Part shown: positions 27,777 through 36,435 of the stretch, piece after piece
Numbering within the stretch: the stretch's first letter is position 1
Layout: each line of letters starts with the position of its first letter
From: Croceibacterium_A sp044506565
GTDB taxonomy: Bacteria > Pseudomonadota > Alphaproteobacteria > Sphingomonadales > Sphingomonadaceae
NCBI GenBank assembly: GCA_044506565.1
Contig: JBIQKN010000012.1
Coordinates: 1 to 55,679, forward strand
Direction: 5' to 3'
DNA: 55,679 nucleotides
The notes under the pieces: generated by a model
Told to the model about the DNA's origin: nothing
The model's input: only the letters and a program-made list of their open reading frames with translations
Databases searched by the model: none
Program-made: the position numbers and the translations under genes

Positions 27777-28931
27777 CTAGTTCCCCTGCCACAGCTCCGG
27801 ACGCGCCTCGAGGTAGGCGGCCAGCCACTCGGCGCGCTTGCGGTGATCCTCGAGGTTGCCGTGATAGTCGCAGGCGCTGTCCTCCAGGCCGAGGTCGCCG
27901 AGCTCGGGGAACAGGATCGTGCGGATGCCGATCGCGCGCGCCGCCGCCTCGATTCGCTGCCGGGCCGCGTCGCTCATTGCCGCGGTTTGCCGCTCGGGCT
28001 GGCCGGGCGTGCGCGGCCAGACGATCAGCACTGCGGCCTCGGGAGCGCGGCGGTGCAGCTCGCCGAGGAACGGCGCGTAGGCGGCGACGAAGGCCTCGGC
28101 GAAAGCCTCGTCCGATGCCCACCGCTCGCCGGGGCCGAGCGGGGTCGAGAAGTCGTTGGTGAACAGCCCGAGCACGATGACCTGCGGCTGCCAGCTCGGA
28201 TCGCGCCACTCGCCGTCGCGCGAGGGCAGCGCGCGCGGGTAGATCGCGGGCAGCGCCGCCTCGGGCGCTTCGCCCGCGTAATTGCGGATCAGCCCGCGGC
28301 CTGAGATCGCCACGACGTGGTAATCGGCGTCGAAGCGCTTGGCGACCAGCGCGGGGTAGGCGGCCTGGGTGTCGCTCAGCAGGCGGACTTCCTCCCGGGT
28401 GCACTGCCGCGTGGCCGCGCGGATGCCGTATCCGGCCATGATCGAATCGCCGATGAACTCGATCTGCCGGGACCTCGGCGGAGCCAGCGCAAGCGGGCTT
28501 GCGGCGGCGGGGACGTAGAACCCCTCGAACGCAGCCGGGCGGTCGATGCTCTCGGTCACCTTCTCGAGCCGCAGCCGGTGCGGCCCGGGGGCGAGGTCGC
28601 TTACCGTCACCGCGGCGGTGCCGGGTTGCGCGAGGGTCACCGGCTCGAGGTTGTCGATGAACAGGCGATATTCGTTCGACGGGTCGTCGAACCGGAGCAC
28701 GACGCGGTCGCCGCGGAACCCGGCCTCGAAGTAGATCCCGGGCCATTCATGCTCGAAGCGCTTGCCTCCGCCCGGCAGCGGCTCGGCCCGCACGCGGCCG
28801 CCGACATGCACCGGCAGCGCCTGCAGGCCGGCGGTCGCCGCGCGGCCGGCGTCGGTCGTCACCGTTTGCGCGTGGGATGGGCCGGCGATACTGGCCGCGA
28901 GGACCGCGGCGGCGAGGAACGAGCGGAGCAT
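27777..28931 (-). CDS. Exported SGNH hydrolase, CE2-like acetyl esterase
   Basis: The 384-residue product has a signal peptide (SFLAAAVLAASIAGPSHAQ). An N-terminal jelly-roll-like domain (to about residue 145) is followed by an SGNH domain with the catalytic Ser163 in FIGDSIMAGYG, Asn in LFTNDF and His in DYHGNLEDH. This two-domain order is that of carbohydrate esterase family 2, which removes acetyl groups from plant polysaccharides. Assignment to CE2 is by architecture. No neighbour gene for polysaccharide use is adjacent. Confidence 0.75.
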   Translation of the reverse strand: MLRSFLAAAVLAASIAGPSHAQTVTTDAGRAATAGLQALPVHVGGRVRAEPLPGGGKRFEHEWPGIYFEAGFRGDRVVLRFDDPSNEYRLFIDNLEPVTLAQPGTAAVTVSDLAPGPHRLRLEKVTESIDRPAAFEGFYVPAAASPLALAPPRSRQIEFIGDSIMAGYGIRAATRQCTREEVRLLSDTQAAYPALVAKRFDADYHVVAISGRGLIRNYAGEAPEAALPAIYPRALPSRDGEWRDPSWQPQVIVLGLFTNDFSTPLGPGERWASDEAFAEAFVAAYAPFLGELHRRAPEAAVLIVWPRTPGQPERQTAAMSDAARQRIEAAARAIGIRTILFPELGDLGLEDSACDYHGNLEDHRKRAEWLAAYLEARPELWQGN

Positions 28932-28975
28932 CGCCTGCAGATATCGCCCAACGCGCCGGGGCGAAACCGCGCTTC

Positions 28976-29003
28976 TTGCGCACCCGCGAAAAATCGCTAT
29001 AGG
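28976..29003 (+). promoter_or_regulatory. Likely promoter of rpmF-plsX-fabH
   Basis: TTGCGC at 28976-28981 and TATAGG at 28998-29003 with a 16-bp spacer lie about 110 bp before the rpmF ATG, in the correct orientation. Confidence 0.5.
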
Positions 29004-29114
29004 GCGCGCCTTCGCCGCATGGCCGAACCCGAGCCGCCGCCCTTGCACCCGCATGGGGCTTGGCCTAGGGCCGCCGTCAAAGACGACTAGAGATTTCAAG
29101 GAACAGGTGCCGCG

Positions 29115-29294
29115 ATGGCTGTCCCTAAGAGAAAAACTTCGCCTTCCCGCCGGGGCATGCGCCGTTCGCACGACGCGCTCAAGGTCGAGGCGTTCCACGA
29201 GTGCCCGGATTGCGGCGAACTGAAGCGCCCGCACAACCTGTGCACCGCTTGCGGCCACTACAACGGACGCGAGATCGTTTCGGTCGGCCTCTAA
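29115..29294 (+). CDS. rpmF: 50S ribosomal protein L32
   Basis: The 59-residue protein starts MAVPKRKTSPSRRGMRRSHD, the classic L32 opening, and carries the zinc-binding pairs CPDC and CTAC. It is a structural protein of the large ribosomal subunit. It lies 26 bp before plsX, the usual bacterial linkage of rpmF with plsX and fabH. It is clearly a gene despite its length. Confidence 0.97.
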   Translation: MAVPKRKTSPSRRGMRRSHDALKVEAFHECPDCGELKRPHNLCTACGHYNGREIVSVGL

Positions 29295-29320
29295 GGCCGG
29301 GAAAAGTCAGGGATTAGCGC

Positions 29321-30379
29321 ATGAGCCTGCCGCGTATCGCCGTTGATGCGATGGGCGGCGACGAGGGCGTGCGCGTAATGGTCTCCGGCGCAGCGCTGGC
29401 GCGCCGGCGGCACGACAAGTTCAAGTTCCTGCTGGTCGGAGACGAGACGCGGATCAAGGCCGCGCTCGAGAACCACCCGAACATGCGCAGCGCCTCGGAG
29501 ATCCTCCACTGCGAGGACGTCGTCGGCGGGCACGAGAAACCGACCGCGGCGCTGCGCCGCGCCAAGAAGACCTCGATGGGTCTCGCGATCGAGGCGGTGA
29601 AGAAGGGCGACGCGGGCGCGGCGGTCAGCGCCGGCAATACCGGCGCGCTGATGGCGATGTCGAAGCTCGCGCTGCGCACGATGCCGGGTATCGACCGTCC
29701 GGCGCTCGCCGCGCTGATGCCGACGCTCGAGGAGCACGACGTGGTCATGCTCGACCTCGGAGCCAACACCGAGGCCGACGCGCGCAACCTCGTGCAGTTC
29801 GCGATCATGGGCGCGGCCTACGCTCGGATCGTCACCGGGGTCGACAAGCCGCGCGTGCGGCTGCTCAACATCGGCACCGAAGAGACCAAGGGCACTGGCG
29901 AGCTGCAGGAAGCCGCCCAGCGTCTGCGCAATGCGACCGGGCTGTCGCTGAGCTTCGAAGGCTACGTCGAGGCGGACAAGATCAACCGCGGCGATTTCGA
30001 GGTCGTGGTCACCGACGGCTTCTCCGGCAACATCGCGCTCAAGGCCATCGAGGGCTCGGCGCGGTTCGTCACCGACCTGCTCAAGAACGCGTTCCGCTCT
30101 TCGCTGCGCTCGAAGATCGGCTTCCTCGTGTCGCGCCCGGCGACCGAGCTGCTGCGCCACCACCTCGACCCGAACAACCACAACGGCGCGGTCTTCCTCG
30201 GCCTCAACGGGGTGATCGTGAAGTCGCACGGCGGGGCCAGCGCGGCGGGGGTCGCCAACGCGGTCGCGGTCGCCGCGCGGTTGCTCGAGGACAACCTGAC
30301 CGAACGCATCGCCGCCGACCTCGCCGAACTCGGCGAGCAGCGCCTGCGCGACAACGGCAAGGTTGGAGCCGCGAGTTGA
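29321..30379 (+). CDS. plsX: Phosphate acyltransferase PlsX
   Basis: The 352-residue protein turns acyl-ACP into acyl-phosphate, the first committed donor for phospholipid synthesis. Marks are the start IAVDAMGGDEGV, the segments SAGNTGALMA and DLGANTEADA, VTDGFSGNIALK and a C-terminal AAGVANAVAVA. Its stop overlaps the start of fabH by three bases (TTGA), so the two are coupled. Confidence 0.97.
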   Translation: MSLPRIAVDAMGGDEGVRVMVSGAALARRRHDKFKFLLVGDETRIKAALENHPNMRSASEILHCEDVVGGHEKPTAALRRAKKTSMGLAIEAVKKGDAGAAVSAGNTGALMAMSKLALRTMPGIDRPALAALMPTLEEHDVVMLDLGANTEADARNLVQFAIMGAAYARIVTGVDKPRVRLLNIGTEETKGTGELQEAAQRLRNATGLSLSFEGYVEADKINRGDFEVVVTDGFSGNIALKAIEGSARFVTDLLKNAFRSSLRSKIGFLVSRPATELLRHHLDPNNHNGAVFLGLNGVIVKSHGGASAAGVANAVAVAARLLEDNLTERIAADLAELGEQRLRDNGKVGAAS

Positions 30380-31341
30380 TCCGTTCCGTATTCAAGGGCT
30401 CAGGCTCGGCCCTCCCGGCCCGATGCGTGACCAACGACGAGCTGGCCGAGCGAGTCGACACCAGCGACGAGTGGATCCGCGAGCGCACCGGTATCGGCAC
30501 GCGTTACGTCGCGGGTGAGGGTGAGACGACCGGCACGCTGGCCACGGCCGCGGCCCGCGCGGCGCTGACCGACGCGGGCATCGACGCGAGCGAGGTCGAC
30601 CTGATCGTGCTGGCGACGGCGACTCCGGACCACACTTTCCCCGCGACCGCGACCGCGGTCCAGGCAGCGCTCGGCTGCAACGGCGGGATCGCGTTCGACG
30701 TCGCGGCGGTCTGCTCGGGCTTCCTCTACGCCATGGCGACCGCCGATTCGATGCTGCGCACGGGCATGGCGAAATGCGCGCTGGTGATCGGCGCCGAGAC
30801 CTTCAGCCGGATACTCGACTGGGAGGATCGCGCGACCTGCGTGCTGTTCGGCGACGGCGCCGGGGCGATCGTACTGCGTGCCGAGGACGTGGCCGAGGAC
30901 GGCCCGGGCGTGCTCGCCACGAGGCTCCACGCCGACGGCGCGCACCGCGACCTGCTGCACACCGATGGCGGCCCGTCGACGACGGGCACGGTCGGCAAGG
31001 TGCGGATGAAGGGGCGCGAAGTGTTTCGCCACGCGGTGGTCAACCTCGCCGAGGTGCTGTCCGAAGTGCTCGAGGCGTCCGGCCGCACACCCGACGAGAT
31101 CGACTGGGTGGTGCCGCACCAGGCCAACTTGCGGATTCTGGACGCGACTGCGCGCAAGCTCGGCCTGCCGTTCGACAAGGTCGTCGTCACCGTCGACCGG
31201 CACGCGAACACCTCGGCCGCCTCGGTTCCGCTCGCGTTCGACGAGGCGCGCCGCGACGGGCGGATCAAGGCCGGCGACCTGGTCATGCTCGAGGCGATGG
31301 GCGGCGGGTTCACGTGGGGCGCGAGCCTGCTTAAGGTTTGA
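30376..31341 (+). CDS. fabH: Beta-ketoacyl-ACP synthase III
   Basis: The 321-residue FabH starts fatty-acid elongation by joining acetyl-CoA to malonyl-ACP. The triad is complete: Cys113 in AVCSGFLYA, His in VPHQANLRI and Asn in DRHANTSAAS. The C-terminus GGGFTWGASLLKV is canonical. It starts at a TTG that overlaps the plsX stop. Downstream follows ihfA after 108 bp. Confidence 0.96.
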   Translation: MIRSVFKGSGSALPARCVTNDELAERVDTSDEWIRERTGIGTRYVAGEGETTGTLATAAARAALTDAGIDASEVDLIVLATATPDHTFPATATAVQAALGCNGGIAFDVAAVCSGFLYAMATADSMLRTGMAKCALVIGAETFSRILDWEDRATCVLFGDGAGAIVLRAEDVAEDGPGVLATRLHADGAHRDLLHTDGGPSTTGTVGKVRMKGREVFRHAVVNLAEVLSEVLEASGRTPDEIDWVVPHQANLRILDATARKLGLPFDKVVVTVDRHANTSAASVPLAFDEARRDGRIKAGDLVMLEAMGGGFTWGASLLKV

Positions 31342-31449
31342 TCCTGCCCAGATTGGGGAAATCCCCAGCACCGCCTTGCCAAAAGCACGCTATTCAGCCA
31401 TTTACGGGCGAGGTCGCCGGGAATTCTGAATTGGGGAGGAACGCACGCC

Positions 31450-31752
31450 ATGATGCGATCCGTTGGCACGCTCACCCGCGCCGATCTGGCCGAGACGATC
31501 AATCGCAAGATGGGCTTTTCCCGGGCTGAAAGCCTCGACCTCGTCGAGGAGATCCTCGCCAAGATGTGCACCGCCATGGCCGAAGGCCAGAACGTCAAGA
31601 TCTCGGGCTTCGGCAGCTTCATCCTGCGCGACAAGCGTGAACGGGTCGGCCGCAATCCCAAGACCGGGATCGAAGTGCCGATCACCCCGCGCCGGGTGAT
31701 GACCTTCCGCGCGAGCCAGAAGCTCAAGGACCGGATCGCGAAAGGCGCATGA
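31450..31752 (+). CDS. ihfA: Integration host factor alpha subunit
   Basis: The 100-residue protein has the IHF-alpha fold: the TLTRADLAETINRKMG helix, the KISGFGSFILRDK beta-arm start, and the arm tip RNPKTG with the proline that intercalates in bent DNA. It forms a heterodimer with IhfB. It overlaps the MerR-type gene by 4 bp (ATGA), the common arrangement in alphaproteobacteria. Confidence 0.96.
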   Translation: MMRSVGTLTRADLAETINRKMGFSRAESLDLVEEILAKMCTAMAEGQNVKISGFGSFILRDKRERVGRNPKTGIEVPITPRRVMTFRASQKLKDRIAKGA

Positions 31753-32141
31753 GCGGAGCGTTCGCCTTCGACGACGGCAAGGCGCCCGACGCGCTGCGCA
31801 CGATCGGCGAGGTCGCGAACGCGTTCGGCATCCGCCAGCACGTGCTGCGCTACTGGGAGCAGCAGTTCCCGATGCTCCGCCCGCTCAAACGCAGCGGTGG
31901 CCGGCGCTACTATCGCCCCGAGGACGTCGCGCTGGTGCAGACGATCGACCGGCTGATCAACCGCGAGGGCTACACGCTCAAGGGCGCGCGCCAGGCGATC
32001 GAGAACGGTTCGGCGAACGCGCCGGCGGCAGCCGCCCCGGCCGCGACGGCCGCTCCGGGCGCAGCCCCCTCAGCGGCGCCCGACATCCGCCCACAACTGC
32101 GCGCGATCCGCGACCGGCTGGCCGCCGCGCTGGCGGCCTGA
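31749..32141 (+). CDS. MerR family transcriptional regulator
   Basis: The 130-residue protein has an N-terminal MerR helix-turn-helix (LRTIGEVANAFGIRQHVLRYWE) and wing (SGGRRYYRPEDV), residues about 15-70. A Pro/Ala tract (residues about 93-115) and a short helical tail follow; no effector domain with metal-binding Cys is present. It is translated by coupling with ihfA. The regulon is unknown. Confidence 0.88.
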   Translation: MSGAFAFDDGKAPDALRTIGEVANAFGIRQHVLRYWEQQFPMLRPLKRSGGRRYYRPEDVALVQTIDRLINREGYTLKGARQAIENGSANAPAAAAPAATAAPGAAPSAAPDIRPQLRAIRDRLAAALAA

Positions 32142-32150
32142 AGGGCAGGG

Positions 32151-32315
32151 TCCCTCATCCAACTGCGACTAAGCCCTTGCGGGCTAAGTCTCCGTATCCT
32201 TCTCCCACCAGTGGGCGAAGGAGGAGGAGCGCATTGTCTTCATTCCTTCTCCCGCTGCCGGGAGAAGGATAGCGAAGCTTACTCGCGAAGCGAGTTAGCG
32301 CAGCTTGGATGAGGG
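32151..32315. repeat. Nested palindromic intergenic repeat
   Basis: The outer ends match as inverse complements with one insertion: CCCTCATCCAACTGCG at 32152-32167 and CGCAGCTTGGATGAGGG at 32299-32315. Inside lie an imperfect arm TATCCTTCTCCC (about 32195-32206) and a perfect hairpin CCTTCTCCC/GGGAGAAGG at 32245-32253 and 32260-32268. It is a compact repetitive extragenic palindrome, downstream of the MerR-type gene and before a same-strand gene. Confidence 0.75.
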
Positions 32316-32422
32316 CCCCTTCATTCTGCAGGATGCCTCCACCCCCTTCGACCAACCAGGTTGCAGCACGCCGGCTGCAGCGGCATACTGACGGGATCGA
32401 CGCCTTGACGGGGGGGGGACGC

Positions 32423-34174
32423 ATGAGAGCCCTGCGCACGCTGGCGGCGGCCGCCGCGATCACCGTTTCCGCCCCCGCCGTCGCGCAAGACGCCGCGGGC
32501 GACTGGATCGGCACGCTCGGCAGCGGGCCGGGCGCGCTGACCGTGGTGGTGCACATCGCGCGCGATGCCGAGGGCGCCCTCACGGGCACGCTCGACAGCC
32601 CCAACCAGAACGCGCGCGGCATCGCGATGGCTGCGATCGTCGCCGCCGATGGCGAATTGCGCTTCACCGTGCCGGCGGTCGGCGGCCGCTACCAGGCGAC
32701 CTGGGACGCGGCCGCGGGGCACTGGCGGGGGACCTGGGCGCAAGGTGCCGGGCCCGCCCCGCTCAACCTGCGCGCCGCGACCGCCGAGGATCTCGCCGCC
32801 GCCGCACAGCCCGCTCCGCCGCCCCCGCCGCTGCCGGCCGACTGGCGTGTCCCCGCCGACGACGAGATCGTGCGGCTGATCCAGGAGCGCAACGCGCCGC
32901 GGGCCGGGCAGGGGATGGTCGTCGGCGTGCTCGAGCCGGGACGGGCGAAGACGATCGGCGAAGGTCCGGCGGGCGCCGCCGCGTTCGGAGCGGATTCGCT
33001 GTTCGAGATCGGCTCGATCACCAAGGTGTTCACCGCGCTGCTGCTGGCTGACATGGCCAACAAGGGCGAAGTCTCGCTCGACGACCCCGCGGCGAAGTTC
33101 CTTCCCGATGGCCATCGCATGCCCGAGCGGGGCGGGCGGCAGATCACCCTGAAGGACCTGTCGCAGCACACCTCGGGCCTGCCGCGGCTGCCCGACAACT
33201 TGCCGCTGTCCGATCCGGACGATCCCTATGCCGACTACACCGAGGAGCAGCTGCTGGCCTTCCTCGACGGCTACCAACTGCCGCGCGATATCGGGGCGCA
33301 GTCGGAATACTCGAACCTCGGCGTCGGGCTGCTCGGCTACCTTCTCGCGCGGGCCGCCGGCAAGGACTACGAGACCCTGCTGGCCGAGCGGATCACCGGC
33401 CCGCTCGGGATGGACGACACGATGGTGTCGCTGCCGCCGGCGCGGCAGGCGGAGCTGGTGCAGGGGCACGACCAGTACATGCGCCCGGCGGGCCCGTGGA
33501 CCCTGCCGACGCTGGTCGGGGCCGGCGGACTGCGTTCGACCGCGGACGACATGCTCAAGTTCGCGCGCGCGGTGCTCGATCCGGCTTCGTCGATCGCCGG
33601 CGCGGTCGCGACCGCGCTGGGCAACCGGTTCGACACCGGCAACGCGAGCTTCGAACAGGCACTCGGCTGGCAGGTCATCCATCCCGAGCCGGGCCGCGAG
33701 GTGCTGCTGCACAACGGCGGCACCGGTGGCTACCGCTCGGCGCTGGCGATCGAGCCGGCGACGCAGAGCGCGGTCGTCGTGCTGGTCAACAGCACGGTCG
33801 AGCCGTCGGCGACCGACTTTGCAATGCACCTGCTGGTCGGGGCGCCGCTGGCGCCGCTCCAGCCGCTGCCCGAGCCGCCCCCGCCGCGGGTCGCACGGAC
33901 CGAGGTCGAACTGCCGGTCGCCGAGCTCGACCGCGTCGTCGGCAGCTACGATTTCGGCGACGGCGTGCTGCACATCACCCGCGAGGGCACGGTGATGCGC
34001 TCGGCGCGCGAAGGCGTGCCGACGCTGCAGATCTTCCCCGAGGCGCCGCTGCAGTTCTTCTTCAAGGCGATCGACGCGCAGCTGCGCTTCACCGCCGACG
34101 ACAGCGGCAAAGTCACCGGCGTGACCTTCATCCAGCCGGGGTTCGAGGTCTCGGGCACGCGAACCGATCCGTAG
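32423..34174 (+). CDS. Exported serine beta-lactamase-fold hydrolase
   Basis: The 583-residue product has a signal peptide (LAAAAAITVSAPAVAQ). Residues about 25-130 form a non-catalytic beta domain with repeated strand pattern (TGTLDSPNQNA). A Pro-rich linker leads into a class C/DD-peptidase-like domain: Ser198 and Lys201 in SITK, Tyr296 in YSNLG, and a third box HNGGTGG in place of KTG. It closes with a small C-terminal strand domain (residues about 490-583). Likely roles are peptide or ester hydrolysis in the periplasm; a role in resistance is not supported. Confidence 0.8.
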   Translation: MRALRTLAAAAAITVSAPAVAQDAAGDWIGTLGSGPGALTVVVHIARDAEGALTGTLDSPNQNARGIAMAAIVAADGELRFTVPAVGGRYQATWDAAAGHWRGTWAQGAGPAPLNLRAATAEDLAAAAQPAPPPPPLPADWRVPADDEIVRLIQERNAPRAGQGMVVGVLEPGRAKTIGEGPAGAAAFGADSLFEIGSITKVFTALLLADMANKGEVSLDDPAAKFLPDGHRMPERGGRQITLKDLSQHTSGLPRLPDNLPLSDPDDPYADYTEEQLLAFLDGYQLPRDIGAQSEYSNLGVGLLGYLLARAAGKDYETLLAERITGPLGMDDTMVSLPPARQAELVQGHDQYMRPAGPWTLPTLVGAGGLRSTADDMLKFARAVLDPASSIAGAVATALGNRFDTGNASFEQALGWQVIHPEPGREVLLHNGGTGGYRSALAIEPATQSAVVVLVNSTVEPSATDFAMHLLVGAPLAPLQPLPEPPPPRVARTEVELPVAELDRVVGSYDFGDGVLHITREGTVMRSAREGVPTLQIFPEAPLQFFFKAIDAQLRFTADDSGKVTGVTFIQPGFEVSGTRTDP

Positions 34175-34216
34175 AAACCCTTCCCCGTCGATGGGGCACG
34201 GTCAGGGACCCGGGCC

Positions 34217-34380
34217 GAAAAGAGGGACAGTCCCTATTTTTAGCGCCGGCGCCGCAGCCTGCGGAAAAGAGGGACAGTCCCTATTTTTAGCGCCGGCGCC
34301 GCTGCCTGCGGAAAAGAGGGACTGTCCCTATTTTCTGCGCAGGCGCCGCTGCCTGCGGAAAAGAGGGACTGTCCCTATTT
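34217..34380. repeat. 47-bp tandem repeat, 3.5 copies, with GGGACAGTCCC palindrome
   Basis: Units start at 34217, 34264, 34311 and 34358, each 47 bp. Each holds a near-palindrome AAAAGAGGGACAGTCCC followed by TATTTT, and a GC-rich spacer. RNA from either strand would form a short stem ending in U-rich sequence, so each unit resembles a bidirectional terminator. The array lies between the ends of two convergent genes. The last unit runs up to the asd stop codon. Units 3 and 4 have CTG where units 1 and 2 have CAG. Confidence 0.85.
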
Positions 34381-35445
34381 TCACGCCGCCGCCCGCTGCG
34401 CCTGCCGCTCGAGCAGGACCTCGGCGATCTGGATCGCGTTGAGCGCGGCGCCCTTGCGCAGGTTGTCGCCGACCACGAACAGCGCGAGACCGTGCGCGAC
34501 CGTGCGGTCCTTGCGCACGCGGCCGACGAACACCGGGTCGGCGCCGGTCGCCTCGAGCGGGTTGGGGACGTCGGTCACCACCACGCCCGGCGCCTCGCGC
34601 AGCAGCGCCAGCGCCTGCTCGGGCTCGAGCGGCCGCTCGAACTCGAGGTTGAGCGACAGCGCGTGGCCCGTGAACACCGGCACGCGCACGCAAGTGCCCG
34701 ACACCGCGAGCTCCGGCACGCCAAGGATCTTGCGGCTCTCGTCGCGCAGCTTGAGCTCTTCCTCGGTATAATCATCCTCGCCGAGCACGTAGTTGAGCGG
34801 CACCACGTTGAAGCCGATCGGCACCGCCCACTTGCGCGGCTCGCCCAGGTCGACCGCGTCGCCGTGGCGCGCGAGCTTGTTGCTCTCCGCCGCGCCGGCG
34901 ACGAGCTGCTCGTGCAGCACCTGCACGCCTTCCATGCCGCCGCCCGAAACCGCCTGGTAAGTGCTCGCGACGATCCGCGTCAGCCCGGCCGCGTCGTGCA
35001 GCGGCTTCAACACCGGCATCGCCGCCATGGTCGTGCAGTTGGGGTTGGCGACGATCCCCTTGGGCAGCACGTCGAGCGCCTCGGGGTTTACCTCCGACAC
35101 CACTAGCGGCACCTCGGGATCGGCGCGCCACGCCGAGCTGTTGTCGATCACCACCGCGCCCGCGGCTGCCGCGCGCGGGGCGAGCGCCTTCGAGGTCGAG
35201 CCGCCGGCCGAGAAGAACACCACGTCGAGCCCGGCGAAATCGGCGCTCTCGGCATCCTCGACGACGATCTGCCGGCCGTCGTACTCGACGGTCTTCCCTG
35301 CCGAGCGGGCCGAGGCGAACAGCCGCAGCGAGGCGAGCGGGAAGTTCCGCTCGGCGAGCAGCTCGCGCATCATCCCGCCGACAAGGCCGGTCGCGCCGAC
35401 GATGCCGACATGGGGCCTGGCGGGAAGGGAACGGTAATCGGTCAT
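34381..35445 (-). CDS. asd: Aspartate-semialdehyde dehydrogenase
   Basis: The 354-residue enzyme reduces aspartyl phosphate to the semialdehyde for lysine, threonine, methionine and cell-wall diaminopimelate. Marks are the Rossmann GIVGATGLVGG, FFSAGGSTSK, the catalytic Cys in NPNCTTMAAMP, SGGGMEGVQ and the His region FTGHALSLN. The chosen ATG ends at 35445. The stop codon abuts the tandem repeat array. Confidence 0.96.
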   Translation of the reverse strand: MTDYRSLPARPHVGIVGATGLVGGMMRELLAERNFPLASLRLFASARSAGKTVEYDGRQIVVEDAESADFAGLDVVFFSAGGSTSKALAPRAAAAGAVVIDNSSAWRADPEVPLVVSEVNPEALDVLPKGIVANPNCTTMAAMPVLKPLHDAAGLTRIVASTYQAVSGGGMEGVQVLHEQLVAGAAESNKLARHGDAVDLGEPRKWAVPIGFNVVPLNYVLGEDDYTEEELKLRDESRKILGVPELAVSGTCVRVPVFTGHALSLNLEFERPLEPEQALALLREAPGVVVTDVPNPLEATGADPVFVGRVRKDRTVAHGLALFVVGDNLRKGAALNAIQIAEVLLERQAQRAAA

Positions 35446-35889
35446 GGCACTACGTCTCCTCATGGGCGGAGGCGCGGGACCGGGTTTTCCGTGGAAGACC
35501 TGCCCCGCGTTCTCCGCAGGGCCTGGTCGGGGTGTCCGTTAAGCCGGCACGACCCTGACCGCCCCGCGAGCGCGGGTCGGTTTCGGGGTGGTAATAATCT
35601 TGCCGGTCGTGAACATCGCGGGCGGCCTTAGTGTCGCGCGCGGCGCTTGTAAACCGTCGATCGTTAATGGTTGCGGGTGTGGGCCCACGTCCGCGCTACG
35701 CCCAGGCGTCATCCCGAACTCGTTTCGGGACCCCTTTCACCGCCCGCTCGGATCTGTCGGGCGGGCGCGGGATTGCGGCACCGCGGAGCCACCGGGATTG
35801 GGGGTGTCGCCTGGCTCGATGGCTCTGCGCTGGCGGACAGAGGGGTCCCGAAACGCGTTCGGGATGACGGGATGAGCGTAGTTGCGCCG
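35446..35889. other. Intergenic region with promoter space and repeat
   Basis: This 444-bp stretch holds no gene that I can support. It includes the asd upstream side (35446-35700), in which I cannot place a convincing promoter or riboswitch, and the inverted-repeat element at 35708-35868 close to the end of the phosphatase gene. Confidence 0.5.
35708..35868. repeat. Palindromic element (copy B)
   Basis: The ends 35708-35734 and 35842-35868 are inverse complements with a single mismatch, and they share the GTCATCCCGAACT start with copy A at 23008-23171. The inner 107 bp are different from copy A. It is the same repeat family with conserved ends only. Confidence 0.78.
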
Positions 35890-36423
35890 CTAGCGTACCT
35901 GTTCCGGCCCCAGCGCGGGATCGAGGTCGCGCGGGCGGGTGAGGTGGACGAGCTTGCCGCAGCCGGGCGCGCAGTCGGCCCATCGGTCGATCGCCAGTTC
36001 GAGCACGGCAAACGTCGCGGTCGGGTATTTCTCGGTGACCTCGTCGAACAGGGCGTTCTCGTTCTCCGCGGCGACCAGGTCGAACACCAGTTCCTGCAGC
36101 CCGGGGTTGTGCCCGGCGACGAGCACCGCCTGCGGCTCGCTCTCGATCTCTTGCAGCAGCGCGACCAGCGCGTCGCTGTCGGCCAGGTAGAGGCGCTCGT
36201 CCCACCGCGTCGGGATGTCCAGCCGCGTAGCTTCGAGCGTGCGTTTGACGCGCTCGGCCGGGCTTGCAAGCAGCAGATCCCAGGCGATGCCGTGGGCGCG
36301 AATGTGGCCGCCCATGACCGCAGCGCCGCGCTTGCCGCGGTCGTTGAGCCCGCGGTCGTAGTCGCGCAGCGACATGTCGTCCCAGTCGGACTTGGCGTGG
36401 CGAAGAAGGCCCAGAGTCTTCAC
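35890..36423 (-). CDS. SixA-type histidine phosphatase
   Basis: The 177-residue protein starts with the phosphohistidine signature LLRHAKSDW and has the second His in AGHNPGLQ. The segment YDRGLNDRGKR is typical of SixA-like proteins, which remove phosphate from phosphohistidine proteins. The target here is unknown. It lies 12 bp after the helicase gene on the same strand. Confidence 0.85.
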   Translation of the reverse strand: MKTLGLLRHAKSDWDDMSLRDYDRGLNDRGKRGAAVMGGHIRAHGIAWDLLLASPAERVKRTLEATRLDIPTRWDERLYLADSDALVALLQEIESEPQAVLVAGHNPGLQELVFDLVAAENENALFDEVTEKYPTATFAVLELAIDRWADCAPGCGKLVHLTRPRDLDPALGPEQVR

Positions 36424-36435
36424 GGCCCGCTCACT

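Noticed and set aside
32423..34174. Antibiotic-resistance beta-lactamase
   Set aside because: The fold is that of class C enzymes, but the third box is HNGG in place of KTG, and the extra beta domains are those of housekeeping esterase/peptidase relatives.
34217..34380. CRISPR array
   Set aside because: Units are 47 bp tandem copies that include the GC-rich segment, so there are no unique spacers and no cas genes.
35446..35707. Riboswitch or leader peptide before asd
   Set aside because: I could not identify a known lysine or SAM riboswitch fold or a run of regulatory codons in this region.
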